A DNA stretch of 64,000 nucleotides from Pseudomonas sp. (GCF_030683065.1 NZ_JAUXMX010000062.1:62001-126000), one strand, 5' to 3'. Numbered from the stretch's first letter, positions 1 to 9,675 are shown. The notes: a model not told the origin generated them from the sequence alone. Translations and numbers: made by a program.

Positions 1-2
1 GG

Positions 3-2015
3 CGTGTGCTCTCCGGCGGCAGCACCCTGTCAATGCAGGTGGCGCGGCTGCTCGATCCGCATGCGCGCAGTTACGCCGGCAAGTTCAAGCAACTGTGGCG
101 CACCGTGCAGTTGGAGTGGCATTTGTCCAAGGACGAGATTCTTGGCCTTTACCTCAATCGCGCGCCTTTCGGCGGCACCCTACAAGGCGTGGCCGCAGCC
201 AGTTGGAGCTATCTGGGCAAGGCCCCGGCCAACCTGACCCGCGCCGAAGCGGCGTTGCTCGCAGTGCTGCCGCAGGCCCCCAGCCGCCTGCGTCCGGATC
301 GTCATCCCGAGCGGGCCCAGGCAGCACGGGACAAGGTACTCAAGCGCCTGGACCGTTTCGCGGTGTGGCCGCATGCGGCGATCGCGGATGCCCTGGAGGA
401 ACCGGTGCTGCTGGCGCCGCGCCAGGAGCCGCGTTTGGCACCCTTGCTGGCGCGGCGACTGAACCGCCCCGGCAGCCCGCCGTTGATTCGCACCACTGTC
501 GATGCCGCCTTGCAACGCCGCCTGGAGGACCTGCTGCTGGGCTGGCGCGCACGCCTGCCGGAGCGCACGTCGGCGGCGATTCTGGTGGTCGAACAGCCGA
601 GCATGGCGGTGCGCGCTTACCTCGGCTCGGTGGATATCGGTGATGGCAAACGCTTCGGCCATGTCGACATGATCAGCGCTGTGCGTTCGCCCGGCTCGAC
701 CCTCAAGCCCTTCCTTTATGGCATGGCGCTGGACGCCGGGCTGATCCATTCCGAATCCTTGTTGCAAGACGTGCCGCGGCGTTACGGCGACTACCGTCCG
801 GGCAACTTCGGCGCCGGTTTCAGTGGCGCGGTGTCAGCCAGCGAGGCCTTGGCCACGTCGCTCAACCTGCCAGCGGTGCAGTTGCTGGAAGCCTATGGGC
901 CAAAGCGTTTCGCCGGCGAGCTGCGCAGCGTCGGGGTGCCGCTGGCCTTGCCGTCGTTGGCCGAGCCGAACCTGGCGCTGATTCTCGGCGGCGCCGGCAG
1001 CCGTCTGGAAGAGTTGGTTGGCGGCTACAGCGCCTTCGCCCGTGGCGGCAAGGCGGCGCGTCTGCGTTTCCAGCCGCAGGATGCACTGCTGGAGCGGCGC
1101 CTGTTGTCGCCCGGTGGCGCCTGGATCGTGCGGCGCATTCTCAGTGGCCAGGCGCGGCCGGACGGTGATCCGCGCGCACAGTTGGTGCAGCGGCCAAGCC
1201 TGGCCTGGAAAACCGGTACCAGCTATGGCTTTCGCGATGCCTGGGCGATCGGCGTGGCGCCGCGCCATGTCATCGGCATCTGGATCGGTCGCCCGGACGG
1301 CACCCCGGTGCCCGGTCAGTTCGGCCTGGCCTCGGCGGCGCCCTTGTTGCTGCAAGTGCACGACCTGCTGAGCAACCGCGACAGCCAGCGCGGCCTTGGC
1401 GTGCCGGCCGATCCACAACCGGCAGAGGTTGGCGTGGCGGCAATCTGCTGGCCGCTGGGTCAGCCATTGGCCAAGGCCGACCCCAACTGCCGGCGCCAGC
1501 GTTTCGCCTGGACCCTGGCCGGCACCACGCCACCGACCCTGCAGGCACTGGATCAGCCGTTGGGTTTGGGCCTGCAGGAACAACGTTGGCTCAACGCTGG
1601 CGGTCTGCGTGTCGCTGCCGGCTGCCCTGGCGCCCAACTGCAGAGCGTTGCCCTGTGGCCCGCGCAGCTGGAGCCCTGGCTGCCGCGTGCCGAGCGGCGC
1701 AGCGCGCGCTTGCCGGCCAGCGACCCGGCATGCCCGCCGCACGGGACCGCGCTGGTCGCGCCGCTGTCGATTGTCGGGGTGCGCCAGGGCGACCGCCTGC
1801 GCCGCCCGGCGGGCAGTACCGAGCCGCTGCGTCTGCGCCTTTCCGCACTCGGTGGCACGGGCCAGCACTGGTGGTTCGTCAATGGCCAGCCGTTGGGTCA
1901 GACTGCAGCCGAGGCCAGCTTCAACCATGCCTTTACCCGCAGCGGTCGTTACCAGCTCAGCGTGCTGGATCAGAGTGGCCAGACCGCACGCCTGGACTTC
2001 AGTGTGAGTGAGTAG
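3..2015 (+). CDS. pbpC: Penicillin-binding protein 1C, C-terminal part (5' end outside window)
   Basis: Bifunctional peptidoglycan synthase of the PBP1C type. The reading frame is open to the left edge, so the start lies upstream. The first visible residues (RVLSGGSTLSMQVARLL) belong to the glycosyltransferase domain. The transpeptidase domain follows with the active-site SPGSTLKPF (SxxK type), an SLN motif in ATSLNLPAVQL and KTGTSYGFRDAW as the KTG box. The last roughly 90 residues form the PBP1C-specific C-terminal domain. It would be anchored in the inner membrane and act in the periplasm. The stop is 38 bp before the start chosen for the next gene. The neighbouring alpha-2-macroglobulin gene usual for pbpC would lie outside the window. 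Confidence 0.93.
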   Translation, partial: RVLSGGSTLSMQVARLLDPHARSYAGKFKQLWRTVQLEWHLSKDEILGLYLNRAPFGGTLQGVAAASWSYLGKAPANLTRAEAALLAVLPQAPSRLRPDRHPERAQAARDKVLKRLDRFAVWPHAAIADALEEPVLLAPRQEPRLAPLLARRLNRPGSPPLIRTTVDAALQRRLEDLLLGWRARLPERTSAAILVVEQPSMAVRAYLGSVDIGDGKRFGHVDMISAVRSPGSTLKPFLYGMALDAGLIHSESLLQDVPRRYGDYRPGNFGAGFSGAVSASEALATSLNLPAVQLLEAYGPKRFAGELRSVGVPLALPSLAEPNLALILGGAGSRLEELVGGYSAFARGGKAARLRFQPQDALLERRLLSPGGAWIVRRILSGQARPDGDPRAQLVQRPSLAWKTGTSYGFRDAWAIGVAPRHVIGIWIGRPDGTPVPGQFGLASAAPLLLQVHDLLSNRDSQRGLGVPADPQPAEVGVAAICWPLGQPLAKADPNCRRQRFAWTLAGTTPPTLQALDQPLGLGLQEQRWLNAGGLRVAAGCPGAQLQSVALWPAQLEPWLPRAERRSARLPASDPACPPHGTALVAPLSIVGVRQGDRLRRPAGSTEPLRLRLSALGGTGQHWWFVNGQPLGQTAAEASFNHAFTRSGRYQLSVLDQSGQTARLDFSVSE

Positions 2016-2053
2016 GCGTGCTGAGCTATCTTCAAGCCCAAGAGGGTGGCACG

Positions 2054-3910
2054 ATGCTACTAGAGAGACGTGGTGTAGGAGGGTTGGCCTTGCCGAATAA
2101 GTTCGCGATTGTTGGTCTTTTGGCCTTGCTGCGCTTGTTGGCTTGCATGCTGCTGCTGGTCAGCCCCGTGGCGGTTGCCGAGCCGCCGGTGCTGAGAGTT
2201 GCTGACCGTCTTGGTGCCATCGATTTGCAGCCCTACATCAGCTATCTGCGTGACCCGTCGGGCAGCCTGCAGGTCGAGCAGGTGCGCCAGCAGGTCGAGC
2301 AGTTTCGTCCGGCCAGTGAGCGCCGCGATCTGAATTTCGGCTATACCCATGATCATCTCTGGCTGAGCTTCGAGCTGGTCTCCACGGCAGACGAGGTTAG
2401 CGATTGGCTGATCGAGATGAGCTACGCCTCGCTTGACCAGGTCAGTCTCTACAGCATCGGTGCGGATGGGATACACATTCAGCACGCCGGCGACACCCTG
2501 GCCTATGGTGAGCGCAGCATCGGTCACCGCAATCCGCTGTTCGCCCTGCGTCTTGCCCCCGGGGAACAGCGCAGGCTGTTGATGCGTGTCCACTCCGAGG
2601 GCAGCCTGACCCTGGCTAGCCGGTTATGGCCGGCGGCGGACTTTCAGCAACACAGCCAAAAGGGCTATGTGTTGCTGGCGCTGTATTTCGGCGCCTTGCT
2701 GGCATTGGGCAGCTACAACCTGTTGCTGTTCGCGGTGCTGCGTGAGCGCTCATTTATTTTGTATGTGTGCTTTATCGCCAGCTTTGGGGTGGGCGTCCTG
2801 GCCATCAACGGCCTTGGTGCGCAATACCTGTGGCCCAATCTGGGTGAGCTGGGCAATCGGCTGCTGCCCCTAGGCCTGTGTCTATCGGCCACGCTCGGGG
2901 TGTTGTTTGCCCAAGCGTTTTTGTCTACTGCGCGGCGCACGCCGAGGCTCGATCGTTACCTGCGCGTGTGGGCGAGTCTGGCGGCGCTGGCGACCCTCGG
3001 CACGTTGCTGATCGAGGTGCAGCTGGCCCTGCAGTTGATGTCTATCGTTGGCCTGATCACCACTGTGGTGCTGTTGGTCAGCGGGTTGATTTGTGTGGCC
3101 AAGCGAGTGCCGGGGGCGCAGATATTCGTGCTGGCCTGGCTGGTGCTGCTGATCGGCGGCACCCTGTTGGCGCTGCGTAATTTCGGCATGATCCCGTCCA
3201 ACTTCATCACCGTCAACGCCATGCAGATTGGCTCGGCCATTGAGATGTTGCTGCTCTCGCTGGGTCTGGCGGCGCGCTTCAATCAGCTCAAACGGTTGCA
3301 GGAAGAGGCGCAGAAACAGGCCCTGGCCGCCGCACTGCAGCAAGAAAAGGTGCTGGAGCAGCGGGTTGCCGAGCGCACTGAAGCGCTGGCCGACGCCAAC
3401 GCCCGCCTGGCCGTGCAGGCCATGCAGGACCCGCTGACCGGGATGGCTAACCGAACCGCCCTGGCCAGCCATATGCAAAAGGCCATGTTGCGCACCCAGC
3501 GCCGCGGCGAGTTGCTGGCGCTGGTGTTGATCGATCTGGACGGCTTCAAGAATATCAATGACGAATGGGGGCATGCGGTCGGTGATCGGGTATTGATCGA
3601 GATTGCCACACGGTTACAGGCGTTTGCCCGCAGTAGCGACCTGGTCGCCCGGCTGGGTGGTGATGAGTTCATTCTGCTCACTGAAGGCATTCTTGAGCGG
3701 CAGGACGTTCTGCTGCTGGCGGAGCGGCTGTTGCATGTGATCAGTTTGCCTGTGGCGCTGGATAACCTGAGTGTCAGCGTTGGTGCGAGCATCGGCATCA
3801 GTTTCAGCGACGGTATCGAGCCGGATACCGAGACCCTGATGCGCCAGGCTGATCAGGCGATGTATCAGCGTAAACGCAGCGGTAAGCAGGGGGTGGTGCT
3901 GTATTCGTAG
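2054..3910 (+). CDS. Membrane diguanylate cyclase with 7TMR-DISM sensor
   Basis: Predicted c-di-GMP synthase of 618 residues. A signal/anchor segment (LLALLRLLACMLLLVSPVAVAEP) is followed by a periplasmic 7TMR-DISMED2-like domain, about seven hydrophobic helices of the 7TMR-DISM type (roughly residues 210 to 420), a coiled-coil linker and a GGDEF domain. The active site reads RLGGDEF and is preceded by RSSD five residues earlier, an RxxD inhibitory site, so the enzyme should be active and product-inhibited. I chose the ATG at 2054 because AGAGGGTGG lies just upstream; a GTG at 2018 would add 12 residues. The family senses ligands at the cell surface; the ligand cannot be read here. Confidence 0.88.
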   Translation: MLLERRGVGGLALPNKFAIVGLLALLRLLACMLLLVSPVAVAEPPVLRVADRLGAIDLQPYISYLRDPSGSLQVEQVRQQVEQFRPASERRDLNFGYTHDHLWLSFELVSTADEVSDWLIEMSYASLDQVSLYSIGADGIHIQHAGDTLAYGERSIGHRNPLFALRLAPGEQRRLLMRVHSEGSLTLASRLWPAADFQQHSQKGYVLLALYFGALLALGSYNLLLFAVLRERSFILYVCFIASFGVGVLAINGLGAQYLWPNLGELGNRLLPLGLCLSATLGVLFAQAFLSTARRTPRLDRYLRVWASLAALATLGTLLIEVQLALQLMSIVGLITTVVLLVSGLICVAKRVPGAQIFVLAWLVLLIGGTLLALRNFGMIPSNFITVNAMQIGSAIEMLLLSLGLAARFNQLKRLQEEAQKQALAAALQQEKVLEQRVAERTEALADANARLAVQAMQDPLTGMANRTALASHMQKAMLRTQRRGELLALVLIDLDGFKNINDEWGHAVGDRVLIEIATRLQAFARSSDLVARLGGDEFILLTEGILERQDVLLLAERLLHVISLPVALDNLSVSVGASIGISFSDGIEPDTETLMRQADQAMYQRKRSGKQGVVLYS

Positions 3911-4139
3911 GTAGTGCTGTTGGCGCGTGGCCTGGTGCGGCCGATTCGCCGGGTCACCAGTGCGTTGGTGGAAATTGGTGGTGGCGGCGGTGACCGAGGA
4001 AATTAACCGCAACGTCCAGGGTATCGTCGACCTGGCCCATGCCACTGCCGGTGAGGTGCAAAGCTGTCGTGCGGACTGCCAGACCCTGAGTGAGCTGGCC
4101 GATGATCTGGCCAGGCAGATGGGCAGTTTTCGCGTGTAG
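3911..4139 (+). pseudogene. Collapsed methyl-accepting chemotaxis protein remnant
   Basis: Directly after the cyclase stop codon, frame 2 encodes the end of a transmembrane helix and the start of a HAMP domain (LARGLVRPIRRVTSALVEIG), ending in a glycine run and a stop at 4004. Frame 3 across the same junction encodes AVTEEINRNVQGI and then the typical chemoreceptor tail ending LARQMGSFRV. The two pieces are about 280 residues apart in an intact receptor, so the central signalling hairpin has been deleted and the frame lost around 3974 to 3993. The sensor half upstream is also missing. This is a decayed gene rather than a small protein. Confidence 0.82.
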
Positions 4140-4160
4140 GGCGGTTGCAGATTGGGGCTT

Positions 4161-5282
4161 TCAGGCCTGCACCAGGCAGTTGCGCCCTGCACCCTTGGCT
4201 TGATAAAGCGCAGCGTCGACGCGCTTGTAGAATGCTTCGGCGCTGTCGTCGCGCTGCGTGTCGAAGCAGCCGACGCCGAGGCTGGCGGTCAGTGGCAGGT
4301 CGCTGCCCTTTACGCTGAAGCCGTGTTGGGTCAGTTCCTGGCGAAAACTCTCGGCCAGCAGGCAGGCCTGCTCCAGGGTGGTGTTGGGCATCAGCACGCC
4401 GAACTCCTCGCCACCCAGGCGCAGCAGGGCATCGCTGTCGCGGCGGAATACCTGGCGCATGCGTTCGGCGAAGGCACTGAGGCAGGCGTCGCCGCAGGCA
4501 TGGCCGTGTTGGTCGTTGACCCGCTTGAAGAAGTCGATATCCAGCAGTATCAGCGACATCGGACCATTCTGGTGCTGGGCGCTGGCGACCATCACCGAAA
4601 ACAGGTTGTTGAACTGATAGCGATTGCCCAGTTGGGTCAGGCTGTCGGTGCGACTGAGTTGTTCCAGGCGTTGCTGTTGTTCCAGCAGCTCGAGCTCAAG
4701 CGCCAGGGTGTTTTGGTACTCGCGGTGGCTGCGCTTGAGTGCCAGGATCAGATAGCTCAGGTAGAAGGCCAGGGTGATCAGGGTCGCCTGCTGCTCGCGC
4801 CAATCCACGGCCAGTATGACCAGTCCGGGCAGGTAGAGCAGGAGCAGGGCGACGATGGCGCGGCCCTTGCGCATCGAAAAGTTGAAGGCCATCGCCGTGC
4901 TGAAGGCGATGGTGCTGAGGGTGGCGATCAGCCAGGAGCTGGTGAATGCCGGGTCGCTGAGGCTCCAGGCATGGGTCAGACCCCAGGCCAGCGCGGTCAG
5001 CAGGACCAATGCCCAATGGCGATCGAGCCAGCTGCGCAGCGTGTGGGGCGTCTCCTCTGCGGGCAGGCGATGAAGCAGGCGCAGCGCGAACATCAGGGCG
5101 AACAAGGCTGCCCCCGCGAGGCCCCAGGCCAGCAGCTCGGTCGGGCTGTCGCTGAACAGCCAGGTCAGTAACCACGCCAGCAGGTAATAGATGCCGCCCA
5201 GGCGGGTGCGGATTCGTGTGTCCTGGGCTTCGCGCCAGAGTACGAAGGTCTGGGGGTCACGGGGTACTTCAGAGTTGCTCAT
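4161..5282 (-). CDS. Membrane diguanylate cyclase (GGEEF)
   Basis: Predicted c-di-GMP synthase of 373 residues. The N-terminal 190 residues carry about six hydrophobic helices with no recognisable ligand domain. A short coiled coil (ELELLEQQQRLEQLSRTDSLTQLGNR) leads into the GGDEF domain. The active site is RLGGEEF, with RDSD five residues before it as an RxxD inhibitory site, so activity and product inhibition are expected. It is convergent with the chemoreceptor remnant and the upstream cyclase, making two cyclases within 3.3 kb. It ends about 20 bp from the remnant's stop. Confidence 0.88.
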   Translation of the reverse strand: MSNSEVPRDPQTFVLWREAQDTRIRTRLGGIYYLLAWLLTWLFSDSPTELLAWGLAGAALFALMFALRLLHRLPAEETPHTLRSWLDRHWALVLLTALAWGLTHAWSLSDPAFTSSWLIATLSTIAFSTAMAFNFSMRKGRAIVALLLLYLPGLVILAVDWREQQATLITLAFYLSYLILALKRSHREYQNTLALELELLEQQQRLEQLSRTDSLTQLGNRYQFNNLFSVMVASAQHQNGPMSLILLDIDFFKRVNDQHGHACGDACLSAFAERMRQVFRRDSDALLRLGGEEFGVLMPNTTLEQACLLAESFRQELTQHGFSVKGSDLPLTASLGVGCFDTQRDDSAEAFYKRVDAALYQAKGAGRNCLVQA

Positions 5283-5382
5283 AGTGTGTAATCACAAAAA
5301 CGGCTGGGCCCGACTATAGTGCGTCAGGCTCGCTGGGAGTACCACTTTGCCATCATCACGAGTTGGGCGACTCGTTCTGGCC

Positions 5383-6234
5383 CTAGCGCAGAATCAACAA
5401 CGCGCTGTTGCTGGTGCGCAGCAGGGTGCTGGTGGTGCTGCCGACCAGGAACTGACGAATCCGTGAGTGGCCATAGGCGCCCATGGCCAGCAGGTCGATA
5501 CCGTGCTCGGCCTGGTAGGCGTGGAGGGTTGGTTCGACCTCGCCAGCGCGGATCGCCAGGTGCACCTCGCTGGCCGAACCTTGTAGCACGCGTTCGGCGG
5601 ACTTGAGTTGCTCCCAGGCGTCGCTGGTGTCGGCGCCGATCATCAGCAGGTGGCACGGCAGGCCCTTGAGCAGCGGGCTGGCAGCGATCATCTCGATGCT
5701 TTTGCGCGCGGTGGCGCTGCCGTCGTAGGCGAACATATAGCTCTGCGGCGCCTTGAACTCGCCGCAGCTGACCAGGATCGGCCGCTGCACGGTGCGGATT
5801 ACGTTCTCCAGGTGGCTGCCGACCAGTTGACTGAGGTTGTCGCTGGTTGCGCCTTGGCGGCCGATCACCAGCAGGCGGATGTCCTGTTGCAGTTCGACCA
5901 GGCTTTCCACCAGGTCGCCATGCCGTTGGCGCAGTTGCGGGTTGGCTACGCCATCGGCGATGGCGCGGGCCTTGGCCGCTTCGAGCAGGTGATGACCCTG
6001 CTCCAGGGCCAGCTTGCTGCGTTTTTCGTCGAGCGCCGCCAGTTCTTCCAGCAGGTGTTCGCGGCTGCCCAGGCCGATGGTGCCGGACAAGTCGCTTGGC
6101 TGCGGGTACTGCACCTGATCCAGGACATGCAGGAAGCACAGCGCTGCGCCGAGGCGCTGGCTGGCCCAGGCGGCGTAGTCACAGACGCCGGTGGTGGAGG
6201 GCGAACCATCGATACAAGCCATTACGTGGGTCAT
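5383..6234 (-). CDS. Tandem universal stress protein (UspA family)
   Basis: A 283-residue protein made of two Usp domains. The first starts MTHVMACIDGSPST and the second begins near residue 160 with MFAYDGSATARKSIEM. The second domain ends with the ATP-binding type signature GAYGHSRIRQFLVGSTTSTLL. Two-domain Usps of this kind are soluble stress proteins with poorly defined biochemistry. It follows the SulP transporter gene on the same strand with a 12 bp gap, so the two are very probably co-transcribed. A SulP plus Usp pairing is common in proteobacteria and suggests a coupled role in anion or bicarbonate homeostasis under stress, which is inference. Confidence 0.88.
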   Translation of the reverse strand: MTHVMACIDGSPSTTGVCDYAAWASQRLGAALCFLHVLDQVQYPQPSDLSGTIGLGSREHLLEELAALDEKRSKLALEQGHHLLEAAKARAIADGVANPQLRQRHGDLVESLVELQQDIRLLVIGRQGATSDNLSQLVGSHLENVIRTVQRPILVSCGEFKAPQSYMFAYDGSATARKSIEMIAASPLLKGLPCHLLMIGADTSDAWEQLKSAERVLQGSASEVHLAIRAGEVEPTLHAYQAEHGIDLLAMGAYGHSRIRQFLVGSTTSTLLRTSNSALLILR

Positions 6235-6246
6235 GTTGTGCTCCTT

Positions 6247-7749
6247 TTAGTGGCCCATCAGTTGGTCGACGGCATCCGACCCAGCGGGGCCCGATTTGTC
6301 GTGCACGCCGAATCGGTCGACGATGGTGGCGCTGGCTTCGTTGAGGCCCAGCACTTCGACGTCGGTGCCTTCGCGGCGGAACTTGATTACCACCTTGTCC
6401 AGGGCGGCGACGGCGGTGATGTCCCAGAAGTGCGCGCGGGACAGATCAATAATCACCTTATCAACCGCCTCCTTGAAGTCAAAGGCAGCGACGAACTTGT
6501 CGGCGGAGCTGAAGAACACCTGGCCGACTACGTTGTAGCGGCGCTGGGTGCCGTCGTTGTCGGCCTCCGAGCTGATGTACATGAAGTGGCCGATCTTGTT
6601 GGCGAAGAACATCGCCGCCAGCAGCACGCCGACCAGCACGCCATAGGCCAGGTTGTGGGTGAACACCACCACCACCACGGTGGCGACCATCACGATGTTG
6701 GTCGACAGCGGGTGCTGCTTGAGGTTGCGCAGCGAGTCCCAGCTGAAGGTGCCGATCGAGACCATGATCATCACCGCGACCAGCGCGGCCATGGGGATCT
6801 GACTGACCCAGTCGCTGAGGAACACCACCATCAGCAGCAAGACCACGCCCGCAGTCAGGCATGACAGACGGCCGCGGCCGCCGGACTTCACGTTGATCAC
6901 CGACTGGCCGATCATCGCGCAACCGGCCATGCCGCCGAGCAGGCCGGAGGCGATATTGGCCACGCCCTGGCCCTTGCATTCGCGGTTCTTGTCGCTGTTG
7001 GTGTCGGTCAGGTCATCAATGATGGTGGCGGTCATCATCGATTCCAGCAGGCCGACCACGGCCAGTGCAGCGGCGTAGGGGAAGATGATCGCCAGGGTTT
7101 CGAAGGTCAGCGGTACATCCGGCCAGAGGAAGATTGGCAGGGTGTCCGGCAGCTCGCCCATATCGCCGACGCTGCGAATATCCAGGCCGAAATACATGGC
7201 CACAGCGGTCATCGAGAGGATGCACACCAGCGGCGAGGGAATGATCTTGCCGACCTTCGGTACATAGGGGAGCAGGTAGATGATGCCCAGGCCGGCGGCA
7301 GTCATGGCGTAGACGTGCCAGCTGACATTGGTCAGCTCCGGCAGCTGGGCCATGAAGATCAGGATCGCCAGGGCATTGACGAAACCGGTGACCACCGAGC
7401 GTGAGACGAAGCGCATCAGCGAGCCGAGCTTGAGGTAGCCGGCGCCGATCTGCAGCAGCCCGGTGAGCAGGGTGGCGGCCAGCAGGTATTCCAGGCCGTG
7501 GTTTTTCACCAGGGTCACCATCAGCAGGGCCATGGCGCCCGTGGCGGCGGAGATCATGCCCGGGCGGCCGCCGACGAAGGCGATCACCACGGCGATGCAG
7601 AACGAGGCATAGAGACCGATCTTGGGGTCGACTCCGGCGATGATCGAGAAAGCAATGGCTTCCGGGATCAGCGCAAGCGCTACCACTATGCCAGCGAGCA
7701 CGTCGCCGCGGATGTTGAAGAACCAGGTGTTTTTAAGGCTTTGCAGCAT
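6247..7749 (-). CDS. SulP-family inorganic anion transporter with STAS domain
   Basis: A 500-residue SulP/SLC26 permease. The N-terminal part has about 11 hydrophobic helices, with the family signature GDVLAGIVVALALIPEAIAF near the start. The C-terminal 110 residues form a cytoplasmic STAS domain (VVGQVFFSSADKFVAAFD and VIIDLSRAHFWDITAVAALD). SulP members of this branch carry sulfate, bicarbonate or other anions; the substrate is not determined by the sequence. I chose the ATG giving MLQSLKNTWF because the family profile begins there; the open frame extends 41 residues further upstream without family character. It leads an operon with the downstream usp gene. Confidence 0.87.
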   Translation of the reverse strand: MLQSLKNTWFFNIRGDVLAGIVVALALIPEAIAFSIIAGVDPKIGLYASFCIAVVIAFVGGRPGMISAATGAMALLMVTLVKNHGLEYLLAATLLTGLLQIGAGYLKLGSLMRFVSRSVVTGFVNALAILIFMAQLPELTNVSWHVYAMTAAGLGIIYLLPYVPKVGKIIPSPLVCILSMTAVAMYFGLDIRSVGDMGELPDTLPIFLWPDVPLTFETLAIIFPYAAALAVVGLLESMMTATIIDDLTDTNSDKNRECKGQGVANIASGLLGGMAGCAMIGQSVINVKSGGRGRLSCLTAGVVLLLMVVFLSDWVSQIPMAALVAVMIMVSIGTFSWDSLRNLKQHPLSTNIVMVATVVVVVFTHNLAYGVLVGVLLAAMFFANKIGHFMYISSEADNDGTQRRYNVVGQVFFSSADKFVAAFDFKEAVDKVIIDLSRAHFWDITAVAALDKVVIKFRREGTDVEVLGLNEASATIVDRFGVHDKSGPAGSDAVDQLMGH

Positions 7750-8218
7750 GGCGTATTCCCAAAGGGCTGTATTGCGCTGTCGCGCGCAAAGCGCACGGCG
7801 GACTGGGTGAATGGCAGGTTTACAAGTAAAGCAGGCGCATGACCGAACGGCGTTCGGCTGCACGCTGCACAAGGGTGCACAGCGGCGCGACTGGGTGGTC
7901 CGGCGAGGCTATGCAGAAGGGGCGTAACGCTAAGGCGGCTTAGGCAGCCAGTGCAATGGTTGGGCCAGTGTCATGACGACCTGTCTCTATCCATATAAGC
8001 AAAAGGGCGGGCACCTTAACATTTACAGGAGGCTTGCCGCACCTCGTAGCGTTGATCTGCGCGGGGCGGGGGAACTTGACCTGCGTTGCACGATCCCATC
8101 CTTCGCGCCAACTGGCGCTGGTTTCATCAGTTTTGCGCGCTCGCGTGCAGCGCTCCGCGGATTGCAACAATCGCGGGGCAGACTGCCTTTGCCCATCTGT
8201 ATGCGAGAGTGACCAATC
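7750..8218. other. Intergenic region, divergent promoters
   Basis: About 470 bp between the divergent SulP and SdiA-regulated-type genes. It contains a perfect dyad CCGAACGGCGTTCGG at 7843 to 7857, which could be a regulator site for the sulP-usp operon. I see no credible coding sequence; the open frames here are composition artefacts without ribosome binding sites. Confidence 0.5.
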
Positions 8219-9151
8219 ATGATGTCAATTGCCAAGGGGATGCTAGGACGGCTGCCCGTCTTGAGTCCATGGATATGGGCGCTGGTGTTGGTCCTGCTGA
8301 CCCTGGCGTATCAAGTGCGCACCCTGCACCTGGATGACCGCTTGTACTTCTGGATCCAGACCTCCTGGCATGAAACCGAGTGGCAAGACCGCAGTATGTG
8401 GCTGCCGGAGTACCGGGTGCGAATCGACGCCAAGGTCGTGCCCGGGGTCAGCGACAACCTCTCCGGCTTGACCTATGACGAGCACCGCGACCAGCTCTGG
8501 GCTGTGGTCAACAACCCGGAAGAACTGCTCGCCCTGGGCACGGACGGCGAGGTGCTGGCGCGCTACCCGCTCAGCGGTTTCGAGGATGTAGAGGGCATCA
8601 CCTACCTGGGTGACAACCTGTTGTTGCTGGCCGAGGAACGCCAGCATGCATTGGTCGTGGTCGAGGTGCCGGATCAGCCCGGCGCCTTGTTTCGCGAGGA
8701 TTACCGGGCGCTGACCCTGGGTATCGAGTTGGGCGGTAATCAGGGTTTCGAGGGCGTTGGCTACGACCGTGCTGGCGACCGGCTGTTCGTGGTCAAGGAG
8801 CACTCACCGCGCAAGCTCTACGAAATCCGCGGGTTGAAGGCGAGCATTGAAGGCGACTTCAACCTCGAAGTCATCGACCGCGAGGCGTGGGTCGAGAATG
8901 TCTTCGCCACCGACCTGTCCTCGGTGCACTACGACGAACAGACCGGCCATCTGGCCTTGCTCAGCGATGAATCCAAGGTGCTGATGGAACTGGATGGCGA
9001 GGGCAAGCTGATCAGCTTCCGCTCATTGCTCGGTGGTTTCGCCGGCCTGCAAGACAGCGTGCCGCAGGGTGAAGGCATGACCCTGGACGACCGTGGCAAC
9101 CTGTATCTGGTCAGCGAACCCAATCTGTTCTACAAATTCGAGCGCGACTGA
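8219..9151 (+). CDS. SdiA-regulated (YjiK-type) beta-propeller protein
   Basis: A 310-residue protein with one N-terminal membrane helix (WIWALVLVLLTLAYQV) followed by a domain of the SdiA-regulated/YjiK family, a beta-propeller related to esterase and phytase-like folds. Recognisable blocks are NLSGLTYDEHRDQLWAVVNN, FEDVEGITYLGDNLLLLAEE and GFEGVGYDRAGDRLFVVKE. The topology predicts a periplasmic domain tethered to the inner membrane. Biochemical function in this family is unknown. The gene stands alone between a divergent and a convergent neighbour. The start codon is the first of two adjacent ATGs, with only a weak GAGAG upstream. Confidence 0.8.
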   Translation: MMSIAKGMLGRLPVLSPWIWALVLVLLTLAYQVRTLHLDDRLYFWIQTSWHETEWQDRSMWLPEYRVRIDAKVVPGVSDNLSGLTYDEHRDQLWAVVNNPEELLALGTDGEVLARYPLSGFEDVEGITYLGDNLLLLAEERQHALVVVEVPDQPGALFREDYRALTLGIELGGNQGFEGVGYDRAGDRLFVVKEHSPRKLYEIRGLKASIEGDFNLEVIDREAWVENVFATDLSSVHYDEQTGHLALLSDESKVLMELDGEGKLISFRSLLGGFAGLQDSVPQGEGMTLDDRGNLYLVSEPNLFYKFERD

Positions 9152-9225
9152 GCATGCCCGCGACTGGCCCACGATGCCTGAGTCGCTAGGGGCTGCGGGG
9201 CCGCCTAGGCGGTGCGCGCGCACAC

Positions 9226-9675
9226 CTAGCCGCGCCTGATCAACCAGATGCCTGCGACTATCAGCAGCAAGCCGCCAATCTTGCCGGGGCTGATAGGCGC
9301 TTCGCGAAAGCCGGCCCAGCCGAAGTGATCCAGGGTCAGGGCCATGCCCAGCTGGCCAGCGAGTACCAGCGCCATTAGCAGCAGGGCGCCGATACGCGGC
9401 CCGGCGAAGGCGGCGATGAAGATGAAGAAGGCGCCGAGCAGGCCGCCGCTCCAGTGCCACCAGGTCAGCCCCTTGAGGGCGCTGAGGCTGGGTGCTTCGC
9501 GCTGGACCAGCACCATTAGCAGCAGGGCCAGGCTGCCGACCAGAAAGGAGATCAAGGCGGCGCTGAGTGTGCTGGAAACGTGCTTGGCCAATTGGCCGTT
9601 GATCCCCGCTTGCAGCGGCAGGCAGGCGCCGGCGAGGAAGGGCAGGGCCATCAACCACCAGATCGGGGCAGGCAT
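9226..9675 (-). CDS. DMT-superfamily membrane protein, YdcZ/DUF606 type
   Basis: A 149-residue integral membrane protein with five hydrophobic helices and the DUF606 signature LQAGINGQLAKHVSSTLSAALISFLVGS near the N-terminus. It is a half-size member of the drug/metabolite transporter superfamily; substrates are unknown. The start giving MPAPIWWLMALPFL is preferred because CTGGAGATGCCCC precedes it with proper spacing. It lies alone between the YjiK-type gene (convergent) and the metallo-hydrolase gene. Confidence 0.82.
   Translation of the reverse strand: MPAPIWWLMALPFLAGACLPLQAGINGQLAKHVSSTLSAALISFLVGSLALLLMVLVQREAPSLSALKGLTWWHWSGGLLGAFFIFIAAFAGPRIGALLLMALVLAGQLGMALTLDHFGWAGFREAPISPGKIGGLLLIVAGIWLIRRG

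Noticed and set aside
4152..5171. Long plus-strand frame of 339 codons
   Set aside because: It is the antisense shadow of the diguanylate cyclase gene, whose GGEEF and RxxD motifs prove the minus strand is coding.
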